The translations under genes and the position numbers were made by a program. A DNA stretch of 40,631 nt. It comes from Paludibacter sp. (lineage in GTDB: Bacteria > Bacteroidota > Bacteroidia > Bacteroidales > Paludibacteraceae). Every line of letters starts with the position of its first letter. The first letter of the stretch is position 1. Below are positions 8,559 to 18,306 of this stretch, piece by piece. The DNA lies in NCBI GenBank assembly GCA_029973975.1, contig JARKQF010000135.1, positions 1-40,631 of the forward strand. The letters are read 5' to 3'. The notes beneath the pieces were generated by a model, which did not search any database, was not told the origin of the DNA, and worked only from the letters and a program-made list of their open reading frames with translations.

Positions 8559-11174
8559 ATGAAAGACGGAATAGCAGAAACCCCCCTGATGAAACAATAC
8601 TTCGAAATTAAATCGAAGCACCCGGATGCGATATTGTTATTTCGTTGTGGTGATTTTTACGAAACTTTTTCCAAAGATGCCATTCGTGCTTCTGAAGTAT
8701 TGGGAATAACCCTGACCCGCCGTGCCAATGGGGCGGCTAAGAGTGTTGAATTGGCTGGTTTTCCGCATCATGCACTGGATACTTACCTGCCTAAGTTGGT
8801 TCGTGCAGGTATGCGGGTGGCGATTTGTGATCAGCTGGAAGATCCGAAATTGACAAAAAAACTGGTAAAACGTGGTGTCACAGAATTGGTTACTCCAGGT
8901 GTTTCGTACAGCGACACTACCCTGAATCACAAAGAGAATAATTTCCTGGCATCGGTTTACTTTGATAAAAAGAAAGTTGGTGTTGCCTTTTTGGATATTT
9001 CGACCGGAGAGTTTCTGGTTGCGGAAGGGAATGTGGAGTATGTGGATAAACTGCTGAATAGTTTTAGTCCGAAGGAAATACTCTATGATCGCAATAAAAA
9101 ACGCGATTTTGAAGAGAACTTCGGCAATAAATTTTTTATTTACGGTCTCGAGGACTGGGCTTACACCCCGGATTCAGCACAGGAAAGATTGTTGAAACAA
9201 TTTGAAACCCGTACGCTGAAAGGATTCGGTGTTGAAAATTTACCTTTTGCGGTAGTGGCTGCCGGTGCTATCTTACATTATCTCGACCTGACCCACCACC
9301 AGCAGACGGGGCATATCACTCAATTGTCACGTATAGAGGAAGACCGTTATGTGTGGCTCGACCGATTTACCGTGCGTAACCTCGAATTGTACGGTTCCAT
9401 GCACGAAGGTGCAAAAACGCTGGTACAGGTGCTTGACAAAACCATTTCGCCTATGGGAGCCCGGTTGCTGAAACGCTGGATTGCCTTTCCATTGAAAGAT
9501 GTGAAGCCTATCAACGAACGGCTGGGTGTGGTGGAGTATTTTTTCAGACATCCGGATTTAAAGGAATTGCTGGAACAAAACATCGCATTGGTTGGCGACT
9601 TGGAAAGAATTATTTCAAAAGTGGCGGTTGGAAGGATCAGTCCTCGTGAGGTGGTGCAGTTGAAGGTGGCGCTAAAAGCCATTGAGCCGGTAAAACAGGC
9701 TTGTGCGGAAACAGATAATCCTGCCCTCAATAAAATTGCCGATCAGTTGAATGCTTGTCAGGTTATTTCAGATAAAATCGAAAAAGAAATTCAGCCGGAT
9801 CCACCGACTCTTATCAACAGAGGAAATATTATCCGGCCGGGTATTGATGCTGATCTGGATGAGTTGCGTGATCTGGCTTTTTCTGGGAAAGAGTATCTAC
9901 AGAAAATTCAGGAACGGGAAAGCGCCCATACCGGTATTCCAAGTCTTAAAATCAGTTTCAACAATGTCTTCGGATATTATATTGAAGTCAGGAATACCCA
10001 CAAAGATAAAGTGCCTGATAATTGGATACGTAAGCAAACCCTCGTGAATGCCGAGCGATACATCACGCAGGAATTAAAAGATTATGAAGAAAAAATTCTG
10101 GGAGCAGAAGAAAAGATACTGAGTATTGAAACCCGGCTTTTCAATGAATTGGTGCTTAGTCTGGTTGATTATATTCCAGCTATTCAGTTGGATGCCAATT
10201 TGATTGCCCAACTCGATTGCTTGTTGTCATTTGCCCGTGTTTCGGCTGAAAACAAATATGTCCGTCCGGAAGTAAACGATACGGATGTGCTGGAAATCAA
10301 ACAGGGACGACATCCGGTGATTGAGAAGCAGCTGCCTTTGGGGGAGTCTTACATTGCCAATGATGTGTATCTCGATAATCAGTCCCAGCAAATTATCATA
10401 GTTACCGGTCCTAACATGTCCGGTAAATCAGCCCTGTTGCGGCAGACCGCTATCATTACCCTCATGGCTCAGATAGGTTGTTTCGTGCCGGTAGAAAGTG
10501 CTAAGATCGGGGTTGTGGATAAGATTTTTACACGGGTAGGGGCGAGCGATAATATCTCGCAGGGAGAATCAACTTTTATGGTGGAGATGAACGAAGCTGC
10601 CAGTATCCTGAATAATCTGTCGGACCGGAGTTTGATTTTGTTTGACGAACTCGGACGTGGTACTTCAACCTACGACGGTATCTCCATCGCCTGGGCAATT
10701 GTCGAGTATATTCATGAACATCCATCTTTTAAGGCCAAAACACTGTTTGCCACACATTACCACGAGCTGAATGAAATGGAGAAGTCTTTTAGCCGGATTA
10801 AAAACTACAATGTTTCGGTTAAAGAAGTAGATAAGAAAATCATTTTCCTCCGGAAACTGGCACGCGGAGGCAGCGAACATAGTTTTGGTATCCATGTTGC
10901 CAAGATGGCCGGCATGCCGCAAAGCATCGTGAAGCGTTCCGAGCAAATTCTGAAGCAACTGGAAACCGATAATCGCCAGAACGGTATCGCCAAGCCTGTT
11001 GCTGAAATTGCTACCCAGCGGGAGGGCTATCAACTCAGTTTCTTTCAGCTGGATGATCCTGTGCTCCAGCAAATAAGGGATGAAATAAAAGGCCTTAATA
11101 TTAATGACCTGACACCTATTGAAGCGCTGAATAAGCTCAATGAAATTAAGAAAATTATTTTGGCGAAAAGCTAA
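8559..11174 (+). CDS. mutS: DNA mismatch repair protein MutS
   Basis: Binds mismatches and small loops and recruits MutL. I use the ATG at 8559 (871 residues); the open frame upstream runs through the inverted repeat. The N-terminal mismatch-binding domain has the F-x-E motif in GDFYETF (F33, E35), which stacks on the mismatched base. Connector, core and clamp domains follow. The ATPase has Walker [10 protein letters not shown] (616-624), Walker [13 protein letters not shown] (D696, E697) and the following ATHYHEL. The C-terminal region is of normal length. MutL is not in this window. Confidence 0.98.
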   Translation: MKDGIAETPLMKQYFEIKSKHPDAILLFRCGDFYETFSKDAIRASEVLGITLTRRANGAAKSVELAGFPHHALDTYLPKLVRAGMRVAICDQLEDPKLTKKLVKRGVTELVTPGVSYSDTTLNHKENNFLASVYFDKKKVGVAFLDISTGEFLVAEGNVEYVDKLLNSFSPKEILYDRNKKRDFEENFGNKFFIYGLEDWAYTPDSAQERLLKQFETRTLKGFGVENLPFAVVAAGAILHYLDLTHHQQTGHITQLSRIEEDRYVWLDRFTVRNLELYGSMHEGAKTLVQVLDKTISPMGARLLKRWIAFPLKDVKPINERLGVVEYFFRHPDLKELLEQNIALVGDLERIISKVAVGRISPREVVQLKVALKAIEPVKQACAETDNPALNKIADQLNACQVISDKIEKEIQPDPPTLINRGNIIRPGIDADLDELRDLAFSGKEYLQKIQERESAHTGIPSLKISFNNVFGYYIEVRNTHKDKVPDNWIRKQTLVNAERYITQELKDYEEKILGAEEKILSIETRLFNELVLSLVDYIPAIQLDANLIAQLDCLLSFARVSAENKYVRPEVNDTDVLEIKQGRHPVIEKQLPLGESYIANDVYLDNQSQQIIIVTGPNMSGKSALLRQTAIITLMAQIGCFVPVESAKIGVVDKIFTRVGASDNISQGESTFMVEMNEAASILNNLSDRSLILFDELGRGTSTYDGISIAWAIVEYIHEHPSFKAKTLFATHYHELNEMEKSFSRIKNYNVSVKEVDKKIIFLRKLARGGSEHSFGIHVAKMAGMPQSIVKRSEQILKQLETDNRQNGIAKPVAEIATQREGYQLSFFQLDDPVLQQIRDEIKGLNINDLTPIEALNKLNEIKKIILAKS

Positions 11175-11181
11175 TGTTTTC

Positions 11182-11236
11182 TAGCGAATAACGAACAGCT
11201 CACGATAAATAGTGAATAGCTATTCGTTATTCGCTA
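11182..11236. repeat. 19-bp inverted repeat (AGCGAATAAC class) reaching into the ald stop codon
   Basis: TAGCGAATAACGAACAGCT at 11182-11200 pairs with 11218-11236 at 18 of 19 positions, the odd one being a possible G-U pair. The right arm also contains the palindrome GAATAGCTATTC (11214-11225). The last three bases of the right arm (11234-11236) are the stop codon TAG of the convergent alanine dehydrogenase gene. The 17 bases CTATTCGTTATTCGCTA recur exactly at 32074-32090. Confidence 0.88.
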
Positions 11237-12316
11237 TATCCCAAACGTCTCCGCGACTGCTTTGCAGATCACTTTTCCTTCCACAATGTTAAGCCCCTTG
11301 CGCAAATCTTCATGTTCTTCGCAAGCCTTTTTCCATCCTTTGTCAGCTAAAGTAAGCACATAAGGCAATGTGGCATTGGTTAGCGCCAGAGTAGAGGTGC
11401 ACGGCACTGCTCCCGGGATGTTGGCGACACAATAATGCAGGATGCCATCTACTTCATACACTGGGTTGGCGTGGGTTGTCGGTTTGGAAGTTTCGAAGCA
11501 ACCGCCCTGGTCGATGGCAACGTCTACTAAAACTGCTCCTTGTGGAAGTAATCTCAGCATTTCACGTGAAATCAGCGTGGGAGCTTTAGCGCCCGGTATC
11601 AGTACTGCCCCGATTACCAGATCAGTCCGCGGAAGAATTTCTTCAATATTATAATGTGACGACATCATGGTGTCGACATTCGCCGGCATGATTTCACTTA
11701 GTTGTCGTAACCTTGGCAGGGATATGTCGGCGATGGTAACATGTGCTCCCAATCCGGCCGCCATATAGGCAGCATGCGTGCCAACTACACCGCCACCCAA
11801 TATCAATACATGAGCGGGATTTACACCCGGTACGCCACCTAGCAGAATACCTTTTCCGCCCTGAGGTTTTTCCAGGTATTTGGCACCTTGTTGAATCGAC
11901 ATCCGTCCGGCGACTTCCGACATGGGTATCAGTAAAGGGAGGGTCTGGTTAATCTCAACGGTTTCGTATGCCAGACAAATTGCACCACTTTTCATCATGG
12001 CTCTGGTTAGTTCTTCGTTGGATGCAAAGTGAAAGTAGGTGAAAACAAGTTGTTTGGGCTTGATTAGTTCGTATTCCTGCTGAATAGGTTCCTTTACCTT
12101 TACAATCATTTCTGCTTCGGCAAAAATTTCAACAGCTGTTTTACGAATCAGAGCGCCGGCATTCAGGTAAGCCTCATCCGTGAATCCGCTGTTTACGCCA
12201 GCCTTGGTTTCGACACAAACGCAATGTCCTTTTGACACTAAAGTGTGTACCCCAGATGGAGTAAGTGCCACGCGATTTTCATTGTTTTTTATTTCTTTGG
12301 GAAGCCCGATTATCAT
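11234..12316 (-). CDS. ald: L-alanine dehydrogenase
   Basis: NAD-dependent reversible deamination of alanine to pyruvate and ammonia in the cytoplasm. 360 residues, close to the usual 370. The N-terminal substrate domain has R15 (ENRVALTP), K75 (VKVKEP) and H96 (YFHFAS), the known substrate and catalytic residues. The NAD-binding domain has LGGGVVGTHAA (173-183) with the acidic D197 in VTIADISL that binds the ribose. Saccharopine dehydrogenase-like and transhydrogenase PntA proteins share the fold, but length and the R/K/H set fit Ald. It is single-gene, convergent with mutS and divergent from serC. Confidence 0.95.
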   Translation of the reverse strand: MIIGLPKEIKNNENRVALTPSGVHTLVSKGHCVCVETKAGVNSGFTDEAYLNAGALIRKTAVEIFAEAEMIVKVKEPIQQEYELIKPKQLVFTYFHFASNEELTRAMMKSGAICLAYETVEINQTLPLLIPMSEVAGRMSIQQGAKYLEKPQGGKGILLGGVPGVNPAHVLILGGGVVGTHAAYMAAGLGAHVTIADISLPRLRQLSEIMPANVDTMMSSHYNIEEILPRTDLVIGAVLIPGAKAPTLISREMLRLLPQGAVLVDVAIDQGGCFETSKPTTHANPVYEVDGILHYCVANIPGAVPCTSTLALTNATLPYVLTLADKGWKKACEEHEDLRKGLNIVEGKVICKAVAETFGI

Positions 12317-12515
12317 GGTGTAATAATTTAAGGTGAATTGAAAGTGCTGTCAGTATTAAATTGCTGTAAAAGTATGGAAAAATCATTTAATATGAATAAG
12401 CATCAAAAAATATATAAAATTAATATCAATGCCCTTTTCAGACTTATAAATTTCTTTTTTAACGAGATAATATGAATAAAATTAAAATTATCTATGTCGA
12501 AAACAAAAAAAATAG
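12317..12515. other. AT-rich intergenic stretch between ald and serC
   Basis: This is the first part of the 355-base divergent gap. On the minus strand TACTTTTACAG about 50 bases before the ald ATG could be a weak -7 element (last base of TAnnTTTG differs). Otherwise I see only AT-rich sequence, with no coding potential and none of the long inverted repeats. Confidence 0.5.
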
Positions 12516-12523
12516 TACCTTTG
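12516..12523 (+). promoter_or_regulatory. Candidate -7 element of the serC-serA operon
   Basis: TACCTTTG matches TAnnTTTG. Transcription would begin near 12530, giving an untranslated leader of about 140 bases before the serC ATG, unusually long for this window. Confidence 0.55.
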
Positions 12524-12590
12524 CGCATCAAAAAAACATTAAAGAAAGAAAGGGTTATTTGTCAGGCTGATTTCTCTCTTGAAGACATGC

Positions 12591-12643
12591 GAGTTCACTG
12601 CCTTTATCTGTCTAATCAACCTGCGAATAAGAAGTGCCAACTC
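12591..12643 (+). promoter_or_regulatory. Possible structured leader upstream of serC
   Basis: GAGTTCACT at 12591-12599 can pair with AGTG-CC-AACTC at 12633-12643, giving a nine-pair stem with a two-base bulge and a long loop. It lies in the serC leader. It does not match any riboswitch that I can recognise, and a stem of this size can arise by chance. Confidence 0.25.
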
Positions 12644-12671
12644 TATTAAACACACATATTTAATTTATCGT

Positions 12672-13745
12672 ATGAAGAAGCATAATTTTAATGCGGGACC
12701 CTCAATTTTACCGCGTGAAGTGATTGAAAAAACAGCTCAGGCAGTGTTGGATTTTAACGGTTCCGGTTTGTCTGTTTTGGAAATCTCCCATCGTGCCAAG
12801 GATTTTCAATCGGTTGTTGATGAAGCCGTAGCGCTGTTCAAGGAAATACTGTCGATTCCCGAAGGTTATTCGGTATTATTTCTCGGGGGAGGTGCAAGCC
12901 TGCAATTCTGCATGGTTCCTTTCAACTTGATGGAAAGTAAAGCTGCATATCTGAATACAGGTACCTGGGCAAGCAAAGCTTTGAAAGAAGCAAAAGCCTT
13001 CGGTGAAGTGATAGAAGTAGCCTCTTCAAAAGCGGCAAATTTCAATTATATTCCGAAAGATTATGTAATTCCTGCCGATGCTGATTATTTCCATATCACA
13101 ACGAATAATACAATTTTCGGAACAGAATTGTTGAAAGATATTGACAGTCCGGTGCCTTTGGTAGCTGATATGTCTTCTGATATTTTTTCCCGCCCGGTTG
13201 ATGTGTCGAAATACGCCGTTATTTATGGTGGAGCGCAGAAAAATCTGGCGCCTGCCGGTCTGGCGTTCGCTATCATTAAAGATGAGGTGCTCGGAAAAGT
13301 TTCGCGTCACATTCCATCGATGCTGAATTACAAAATTCATATCGAAAATGGCTCCATGTTTAATACGCCTCCGGTGTTGCCAATCTACAGTGCTTTGGAA
13401 ACGCTTCGCTGGATTAAAGCTAATGGTGGTGTTGCTGCAATGGAGAAACGTAACATCGAAAAAGCTGACTTGTTATACAGTGAAATTGACCGCAATAAAT
13501 TGTTCGTGGGTACGGCTGCTAAAGAAGATCGTTCACGCATGAATATCTGTTTTGTGATGAATTCTGAATATGCTGATCTGGAAGCTGAATTCCAGAAGTT
13601 TGCAACTGAACGTGGCATGGTGGGTATCAAAGGGCACCGCTCAGTAGGTGGATTCAGAGCTTCAACCTATAATGCGCTTCCGTTGGAAAGTGTTCGGGCA
13701 TTGGTAGATTGTATGCAGGAATTTGAAAAAATAAAATTATCATGA
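12672..13745 (+). CDS. serC: Phosphoserine aminotransferase
   Basis: PLP enzyme that converts 3-phosphohydroxypyruvate and glutamate to phosphoserine, step two of serine synthesis. Starting at the ATG at 12672 the protein begins [17 protein letters not shown], the conserved SerC N-terminus, and has 357 residues; the frame is open upstream into the leader but lacks a normal start. The PLP lysine is K190 in [29 protein letters not shown] near the C-terminus is the phosphate-binding signature of SerC. It overlaps serA by four bases (ATGA), so the two are translationally coupled. Confidence 0.97.
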   Translation: MKKHNFNAGPSILPREVIEKTAQAVLDFNGSGLSVLEISHRAKDFQSVVDEAVALFKEILSIPEGYSVLFLGGGASLQFCMVPFNLMESKAAYLNTGTWASKALKEAKAFGEVIEVASSKAANFNYIPKDYVIPADADYFHITTNNTIFGTELLKDIDSPVPLVADMSSDIFSRPVDVSKYAVIYGGAQKNLAPAGLAFAIIKDEVLGKVSRHIPSMLNYKIHIENGSMFNTPPVLPIYSALETLRWIKANGGVAAMEKRNIEKADLLYSEIDRNKLFVGTAAKEDRSRMNICFVMNSEYADLEAEFQKFATERGMVGIKGHRSVGGFRASTYNALPLESVRALVDCMQEFEKIKLS

Positions 13746-14662
13746 AAGTCTTAATTGCTACCGATAAACCATTTGCCAAGATTGCGGTAGATGGTATCAG
13801 AAAAGAAATTGAAGCTGCCGGTTTTGAACTGGCCTTGCTTGAAAAGTACACTGAAAAACAGCAATTGCTTGATGCGGTTGCTGATGCAAATGCCATTATT
13901 ATCCGTAGTGATATTATTGATGCTGAGGTGATAGCTGCGGCCAAAGAACTGAAAATTGTTGTAAGGGCAGGGGCTGGGTACGATAATGTAGACTTGGAGG
14001 CTGCTACAGCAGCCGGTGTTTGCGTAATGAATACACCCGGGCAAAACGCCAATGCGGTAGCTGAACTGGTGTTTGGACTGTTGGTTTTTGCGGTTCGCAA
14101 TTTTTATAATGGGACGTCAGGAACAGAACTGAAAGGTAAAAAATTGGGTGTTCATGCTTATGGCAATGTCGGTCGTAATGTAGCCCGTATTGCCAAAGGC
14201 TTCGGTATGGACCTGTATGCCTATGATGCATTTTGCAGCGACGAACAGATTGCAGCCGATGAAGTAACTCCGGTTAGCTCAGTAAGAGAGTTGTATGAAA
14301 TTTCAGACGTCGTTTCCCTGCATATTCCGGCAACACCTGAAACCAAACAATCCATTAATAAGGAATTGTTGAGTTTGTTGCCGAAAGGTGCTGTGTTGAT
14401 TAATACTGCCCGTAAAGAGGTTATTGATGAAGCTGAGATTCTTGAATTTATGCAAGAAAGAACTGATTTTAAATATCTGACTGATATTACACCGGGAAAT
14501 CATGCGGAGATGCAGGAGAAACTGGCAGGTCGGTATTTTTCAACGCCGAAGAAGATGGGGGCACAAACAGCAGAAGCGAATATTAATGCTGGCATAGCAG
14601 CTGCCCAACAGATTGTAGATTTCCTGAAAAACGGCAATCAACGTTTCAGGGTTAATTTGTAA
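13742..14662 (+). CDS. serA: D-3-phosphoglycerate dehydrogenase, short Lys-type
   Basis: NAD-dependent oxidation of 3-phosphoglycerate, the first step of serine synthesis; the coupling to serC supports this role over other 2-hydroxyacid dehydrogenases. At 306 residues it has only substrate and NAD domains, with no ACT or intervening domain, so no serine feedback site of the E. coli kind is expected. The nucleotide loop reads HAYGNVG (138-144), with Ala in place of the first Gly of GxGxxG. Where most family members have the catalytic His (TPHIGA), this has TPKKMGA (268-274), a lysine at K271. The same substitution is known from the Entamoeba enzyme (type IIIK) and, as I recall, from its Bacteroides relatives. 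Confidence 0.93.
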   Translation: MKVLIATDKPFAKIAVDGIRKEIEAAGFELALLEKYTEKQQLLDAVADANAIIIRSDIIDAEVIAAAKELKIVVRAGAGYDNVDLEAATAAGVCVMNTPGQNANAVAELVFGLLVFAVRNFYNGTSGTELKGKKLGVHAYGNVGRNVARIAKGFGMDLYAYDAFCSDEQIAADEVTPVSSVRELYEISDVVSLHIPATPETKQSINKELLSLLPKGAVLINTARKEVIDEAEILEFMQERTDFKYLTDITPGNHAEMQEKLAGRYFSTPKKMGAQTAEANINAGIAAAQQIVDFLKNGNQRFRVNL

Positions 14663-14671
14663 ATAACTTAC

Positions 14672-14756
14672 CACATTAGTCACATAAGTAAACGTTAGCT
14701 TGATTCTGTAATTAAACAGAAATGGTTGATTTAAGTGTTCTTATGTGACTAATGTG
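14672..14756. repeat. Perfect 17-bp inverted repeat (CACATTAGT class) after serA
   Basis: CACATTAGTCACATAAG at 14672-14688 is the exact reverse complement of 14740-14756, spacer 51 bases. It is preceded by AC, giving the AACCACA-like opening seen in other classes. It lies between serA and the oppositely oriented initiator tRNA with its terminator. A decayed version is at 18234-18305. Confidence 0.88.
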
Positions 14757-14764
14757 CTTTAAAA

Positions 14765-14797
14765 TAAAAAAGCTGCCTTATTAAGACAGCTTTTTTT
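14765..14797 (-). terminator. Intrinsic terminator of the initiator tRNA gene
   Basis: On the minus strand AGCTGTCTTA pairs with TAAGGCAGCT (one G-U) and is followed by a T-rich tract (TTTTTTATTTT). It begins a few bases after the tRNA 3' end. The plus strand also ends in seven Ts, so it may act in both directions. Confidence 0.85.
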
Positions 14798-14800
14798 GTG

Positions 14801-14872
<72 letters not shown>

Positions 14873-14885
14873 ATGTTTTGGACTG

Positions 14886-14916
14886 CAAAGATAGTGCTTT
14901 TTTCTGAACCTGCAAA
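14886..14916 (-). promoter_or_regulatory. Promoter of the initiator tRNA gene
   Basis: On the minus strand TTTG (14913-14916) is followed after 19 bases by TATCTTTG (14886-14893), a full match to the Bacteroidetes promoter, placed 13 bases before the tRNA. Confidence 0.88.
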
Positions 14917-14984
14917 TTATTTCCCGTTTTTTTTATGTCTCCGGTATTCCGTCATCAGTCTCGGGTCATTAAACTAAAGATAAA

Positions 14985-15045
14985 CAACCAGTATTCGCTG
15001 TTAGTTATTCGTTTTCTGCTATTCACTAATTACTAATTCACTAAC
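14985..15045. repeat. Degenerate repeat words (AGCGAATAAC class) upstream of secDF
   Basis: The stretch reads as a chain of similar words: TATTCGCTGTTAGTTATTCG, then CTATTCACTAATTACTAATT and CACTAAC. These resemble the arm words at 11218, 31112 and 32074 but form no good inverted repeat here. It may be a decayed copy. Confidence 0.4.
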
Positions 15046-15052
15046 ATAATCG

Positions 15053-15080
15053 TTTGTATCAAAAAAAAATATTATATTTG
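15053..15080 (+). promoter_or_regulatory. Promoter of secDF
   Basis: TTTG at 15053-15056 and TATATTTG at 15073-15080, spaced 16 bases, slightly shorter than the usual 19. It lies 49 bases before the ATG at 15129 and shows that the open frame upstream of this ATG is not coding. Confidence 0.65.
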
Positions 15081-15128
15081 CGGCTCGTTAAAAAAAATAT
15101 TATTGTTTTATTAAATAAAAGAAGTTCC

Positions 15129-18100
15129 ATGCAAAACAAAGGTATTGTAAGAGTTTTTGCAATTTTGCTTGCCCTGGTGAGTTTATTTTACCTTTCATTT
15201 TCTGTTGTAACAGGAGTTTACAATAAAAAAGCCAAAGAATATGCTGCAGGTGATAAGATGAAAGAGTATCAGTATCTTGATTCTCTGTCGGGTGAGAAAG
15301 TTTACTTTGGTTACACATTGAAAGAGTGTCGTGAAAAGGAAATAAACCTGGGCCTTGACCTGAAAGGGGGAATGAACGTTACATTAGAGGTTTCGGTTGC
15401 AGACATTTTGCGTGCATTGTCGGGTTACAACAATAGTCCTGAATTTGTTCAGGCTCTTCAAATGGCCTCTGAACGCCAGAAAACAAACAGTCAGGTTGAT
15501 TATCTCGATCTTTTTGTAAAAGCATTTGAGGAAGTCAATCCTCAGGGACAGTTGGCTTCTGTTTTCAGCACCATGGAATTGAAAGATAAAATTTCACTCC
15601 GTTCGACTAATAGTGAGGTTGTGTCGGTGTTGAAAAAAGAGATCGATGGGGCCATTAGCAATTCATTTAATGTATTGCGTTCACGTATTGACCGCTTTGG
15701 TGTTGTACAGCCGAATATTCAGCGTGATAACAACAACATGGGACGTATTCTGGTTGAACTCCCTGGTGTTAAAGAACCGGAACGTGTTCGTAAATTGTTA
15801 CAGGGGTCTGCCAACCTGGAATTCTGGGAAACGTTTGAGCTTACAGAGATTGTGAACAACCTTATGGAAGCTGATCGCGTTTTAGCAACACAACAGACTT
15901 CTGTTGACTCAGTAAAAGCACCTGTTGTTGAAGAAAAGGCTGAGCTCGCACAGGAATCTCCTCAGAATGAGCAGGATAGTTTGATTGCTGCGTTAAAGAA
16001 AGATAAAGAATCAACCGTTGACTCCCTTAAACTGCAGGAACAATTCAAAAAAGATCATCCTTTGTTGTCTGTGTTGCAAATTCCGGGAATTGAAACTGGC
16101 CAATTCAGCAGAGGCCCGGTTGTCGGTTTTGCCCACTACAAAGATACAGCCCGTATCAATAGCTATTTTGTTACACGCGGTGTGAAAGAGTTAATGCCGG
16201 CAAATCTTGGTTTAAGATGGTCAGTTAAGGCTATTAACGAAAGAGGGGATATCTATCAGTTGATTGCAATTAAAACGAACCGGGATAATCGTGCTCCGCT
16301 GAGTGGAGATGCTATCACAGATGCCCGTGCTGATTTTAGTCAAACCTCTGCTTATGCTAATGTTTCTATGAGCATGAATAGTGAGGGTGCTAAAATTTGG
16401 GCACGTATGACCAAAGAAAATATTGGTAAATCTATTGCAATTGCATTGGATGGTTACATCTATTCATTCCCGACAGTAAACACTGAAATTACAGGAGGGC
16501 AATCACAAATCACCGGTAACTTTACCGTTGAAGAGGCTAAAGACCTTGCTAATACGCTGAATTCAGGTAAAATGCCGGCTCCTGCACGTATTGTTCAGGA
16601 AGATGTCGTTGGCCCGTTACTTGGTCAACAGGCAATCCAGGATGGATTGATTTCATTTATAATTGCATTTGTCCTGGTATTAATCTATATGATATTCTAC
16701 TATGGTTTTATCCCAGGTCTGATTGCCGATATCGCCTTATTTGTTAACGTGTTTTTCCTGATGGGAATCTTAGCCTCGTTCGGAGCGGTGTTAACCTTGC
16801 CGGGTATAGCAGGTATTGTGTTAACCCTGGGTATGGCCGTGGATGGTAATGTGTTGATATATGAACGTGTTAGGGAAGAGTTAATTGCCGGAAAAACACA
16901 AAAATCAGCAATTAAAGATGGTTTTAAAAATGCAATTTCTGCAATTGTTGATGCCAATGTTACAACACTATTAACCGGTATTGTTTTGATTGTGTTTGGT
17001 ACAGGACCAATTCTTGGTTTTGCAACGACCTTGGTTATGGGTATTTTTACTTCGTTCTTTACTTCTGTGTTCCTTACCCGTATGATGCTCATAATGTATG
17101 TTGAACGCAAAAATGCCAGAGAACTCACTTATACGACTAAAGCTACTGAAACATGGTTTCAGAATATGAAAATTGATTTTATCGGAAAACGTAAAATCGG
17201 TTATATTGTTTCGGCAGTTATCATTGCGGTATGTATTGTCTCATTATCTACAAGAGGATTGAGCTCAGGAATTGATTTCAGTGGTGGTCGTAATTATGTC
17301 GTGCGCTTTGACCAGGCGGTGAATACTGAAGATGTAAGAGAATTGCTCGAGGAAGCTTTTAGAGATGAGACAGAACAAGCAAGTGCTCAGGTAATAACGA
17401 TTGGGTCTGATAATCAGGTTCGTATTTCTACAAAATATAAAATTGATGATGAAAGCGAATTGGCAGATAATGATGTAATTTCCAAATTATATGAACACCT
17501 TAAGCCTATGCTGAAGGAGGGGACAACGAAAGATGAATTTGTGTCGGATTATATCCAAAGTTCTCAGAAAGTAGGACCAACTGTGGCTGATGATATTAAA
17601 ACTTCTGCTGTTTGGGCTATTTTATTCTCATTGGTGATAGTGTCTCTTTATATCTTTATCAGATTCAGGGATTTCTCATTCTCGGTGGGAACATTAGCTT
17701 CGCTGGCACATGATGTCTTGATTATTCTTGGTGTCTTTTCATTATTCTACAGTATAATGCCTTTCTCGATGGAAATGGATCAATCATTTATTGCTGCAAT
17801 TCTAACCTATGTGGGTTATTCCGTGAACGATACTGTGGTGATCTTTGACCGTATCAGAGAAAATGTACGATTGTATCCCAAACGTGACAGGGAAAGTATC
17901 ATGAATGAATCACTGAATGAAACTTTAAGTCGTACTTTCAGTACCTCTGCAAGTGTGATGGTCGTGATGATTGCTATTTTTGTTTTTGGCGGTGAAACTA
18001 TCCGTGGATTTATTTTCGCATTGTTAATCGGTTCTGTCCTTGGTGTTTATTCTACTTTATTTGTTGCAGTACCAGTGGCTTATGACCTGATGACAAAAAA

Positions 18101-18149
18101 ACAAAAAAGAAAAGAGAAACAAGTAGCAGTTTTGGAAAAAAGAAAATAA
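15129..18149 (+). CDS. secDF: Fused protein translocase subunit SecDF
   Basis: Inner-membrane RND-type partner of SecYEG that uses the proton gradient to pull secreted proteins across. From the ATG at 15129 it has 1006 residues, a fusion of SecD (1 to about 660) and SecF (from about 680). The first membrane helix follows at once (VRVFAILLALVSLFYLSF). SecD marks are LGLDLKGGMNVTLEV and the helix GMAVDGNVLIYERVREE near 570; SecF has YVGYSVNDTVVIFDRIREN near 895, the acidic residues being the proton relay. A charged, low-complexity insert (about 240-320, rich in E, K, Q and S) lies in the periplasmic part of SecD. A strong terminator follows. Confidence 0.97.
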   Translation: MQNKGIVRVFAILLALVSLFYLSFSVVTGVYNKKAKEYAAGDKMKEYQYLDSLSGEKVYFGYTLKECREKEINLGLDLKGGMNVTLEVSVADILRALSGYNNSPEFVQALQMASERQKTNSQVDYLDLFVKAFEEVNPQGQLASVFSTMELKDKISLRSTNSEVVSVLKKEIDGAISNSFNVLRSRIDRFGVVQPNIQRDNNNMGRILVELPGVKEPERVRKLLQGSANLEFWETFELTEIVNNLMEADRVLATQQTSVDSVKAPVVEEKAELAQESPQNEQDSLIAALKKDKESTVDSLKLQEQFKKDHPLLSVLQIPGIETGQFSRGPVVGFAHYKDTARINSYFVTRGVKELMPANLGLRWSVKAINERGDIYQLIAIKTNRDNRAPLSGDAITDARADFSQTSAYANVSMSMNSEGAKIWARMTKENIGKSIAIALDGYIYSFPTVNTEITGGQSQITGNFTVEEAKDLANTLNSGKMPAPARIVQEDVVGPLLGQQAIQDGLISFIIAFVLVLIYMIFYYGFIPGLIADIALFVNVFFLMGILASFGAVLTLPGIAGIVLTLGMAVDGNVLIYERVREELIAGKTQKSAIKDGFKNAISAIVDANVTTLLTGIVLIVFGTGPILGFATTLVMGIFTSFFTSVFLTRMMLIMYVERKNARELTYTTKATETWFQNMKIDFIGKRKIGYIVSAVIIAVCIVSLSTRGLSSGIDFSGGRNYVVRFDQAVNTEDVRELLEEAFRDETEQASAQVITIGSDNQVRISTKYKIDDESELADNDVISKLYEHLKPMLKEGTTKDEFVSDYIQSSQKVGPTVADDIKTSAVWAILFSLVIVSLYIFIRFRDFSFSVGTLASLAHDVLIILGVFSLFYSIMPFSMEMDQSFIAAILTYVGYSVNDTVVIFDRIRENVRLYPKRDRESIMNESLNETLSRTFSTSASVMVVMIAIFVFGGETIRGFIFALLIGSVLGVYSTLFVAVPVAYDLMTKKQKRKEKQVAVLEKRK

Positions 18150-18173
18150 TTCAGAGAGCGTTTTTATAAAAGC

Positions 18174-18212
18174 AAAAGAGACCGGTATAGTTTTATAGCC
18201 GGTCTCTTTTTT
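18174..18212 (+). terminator. Intrinsic terminator of secDF
   Basis: AAAAGAGACCGG (18174-18185) pairs perfectly with CCGGTCTCTTTT (18199-18210), followed by more Ts. Its A-rich left side would also let it stop transcription arriving from the opposite strand. Confidence 0.92.
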
Positions 18213-18233
18213 GTTATGTTGGTTGCATTAGCA

Positions 18234-18305
18234 CACATTAGTCTTATTTTGACTATCGTATTGAACCTGCATCTTACAAAAAACGTGTTTATATGTACTT
18301 ATGTG
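18234..18305. repeat. Decayed inverted repeat (CACATTAGT class) at the 3' end of udk
   Basis: CACATTAGT at 18234-18242 is complementary at eight of nine positions to ACTTATGTG at 18297-18305. The word CACATTAGTC is identical to the arm at 14672. The similarity continues into the udk stop codon region (ATTAAGT), so the repeat abuts the end of that gene. Confidence 0.5.
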
Positions 18306-18306
18306 A

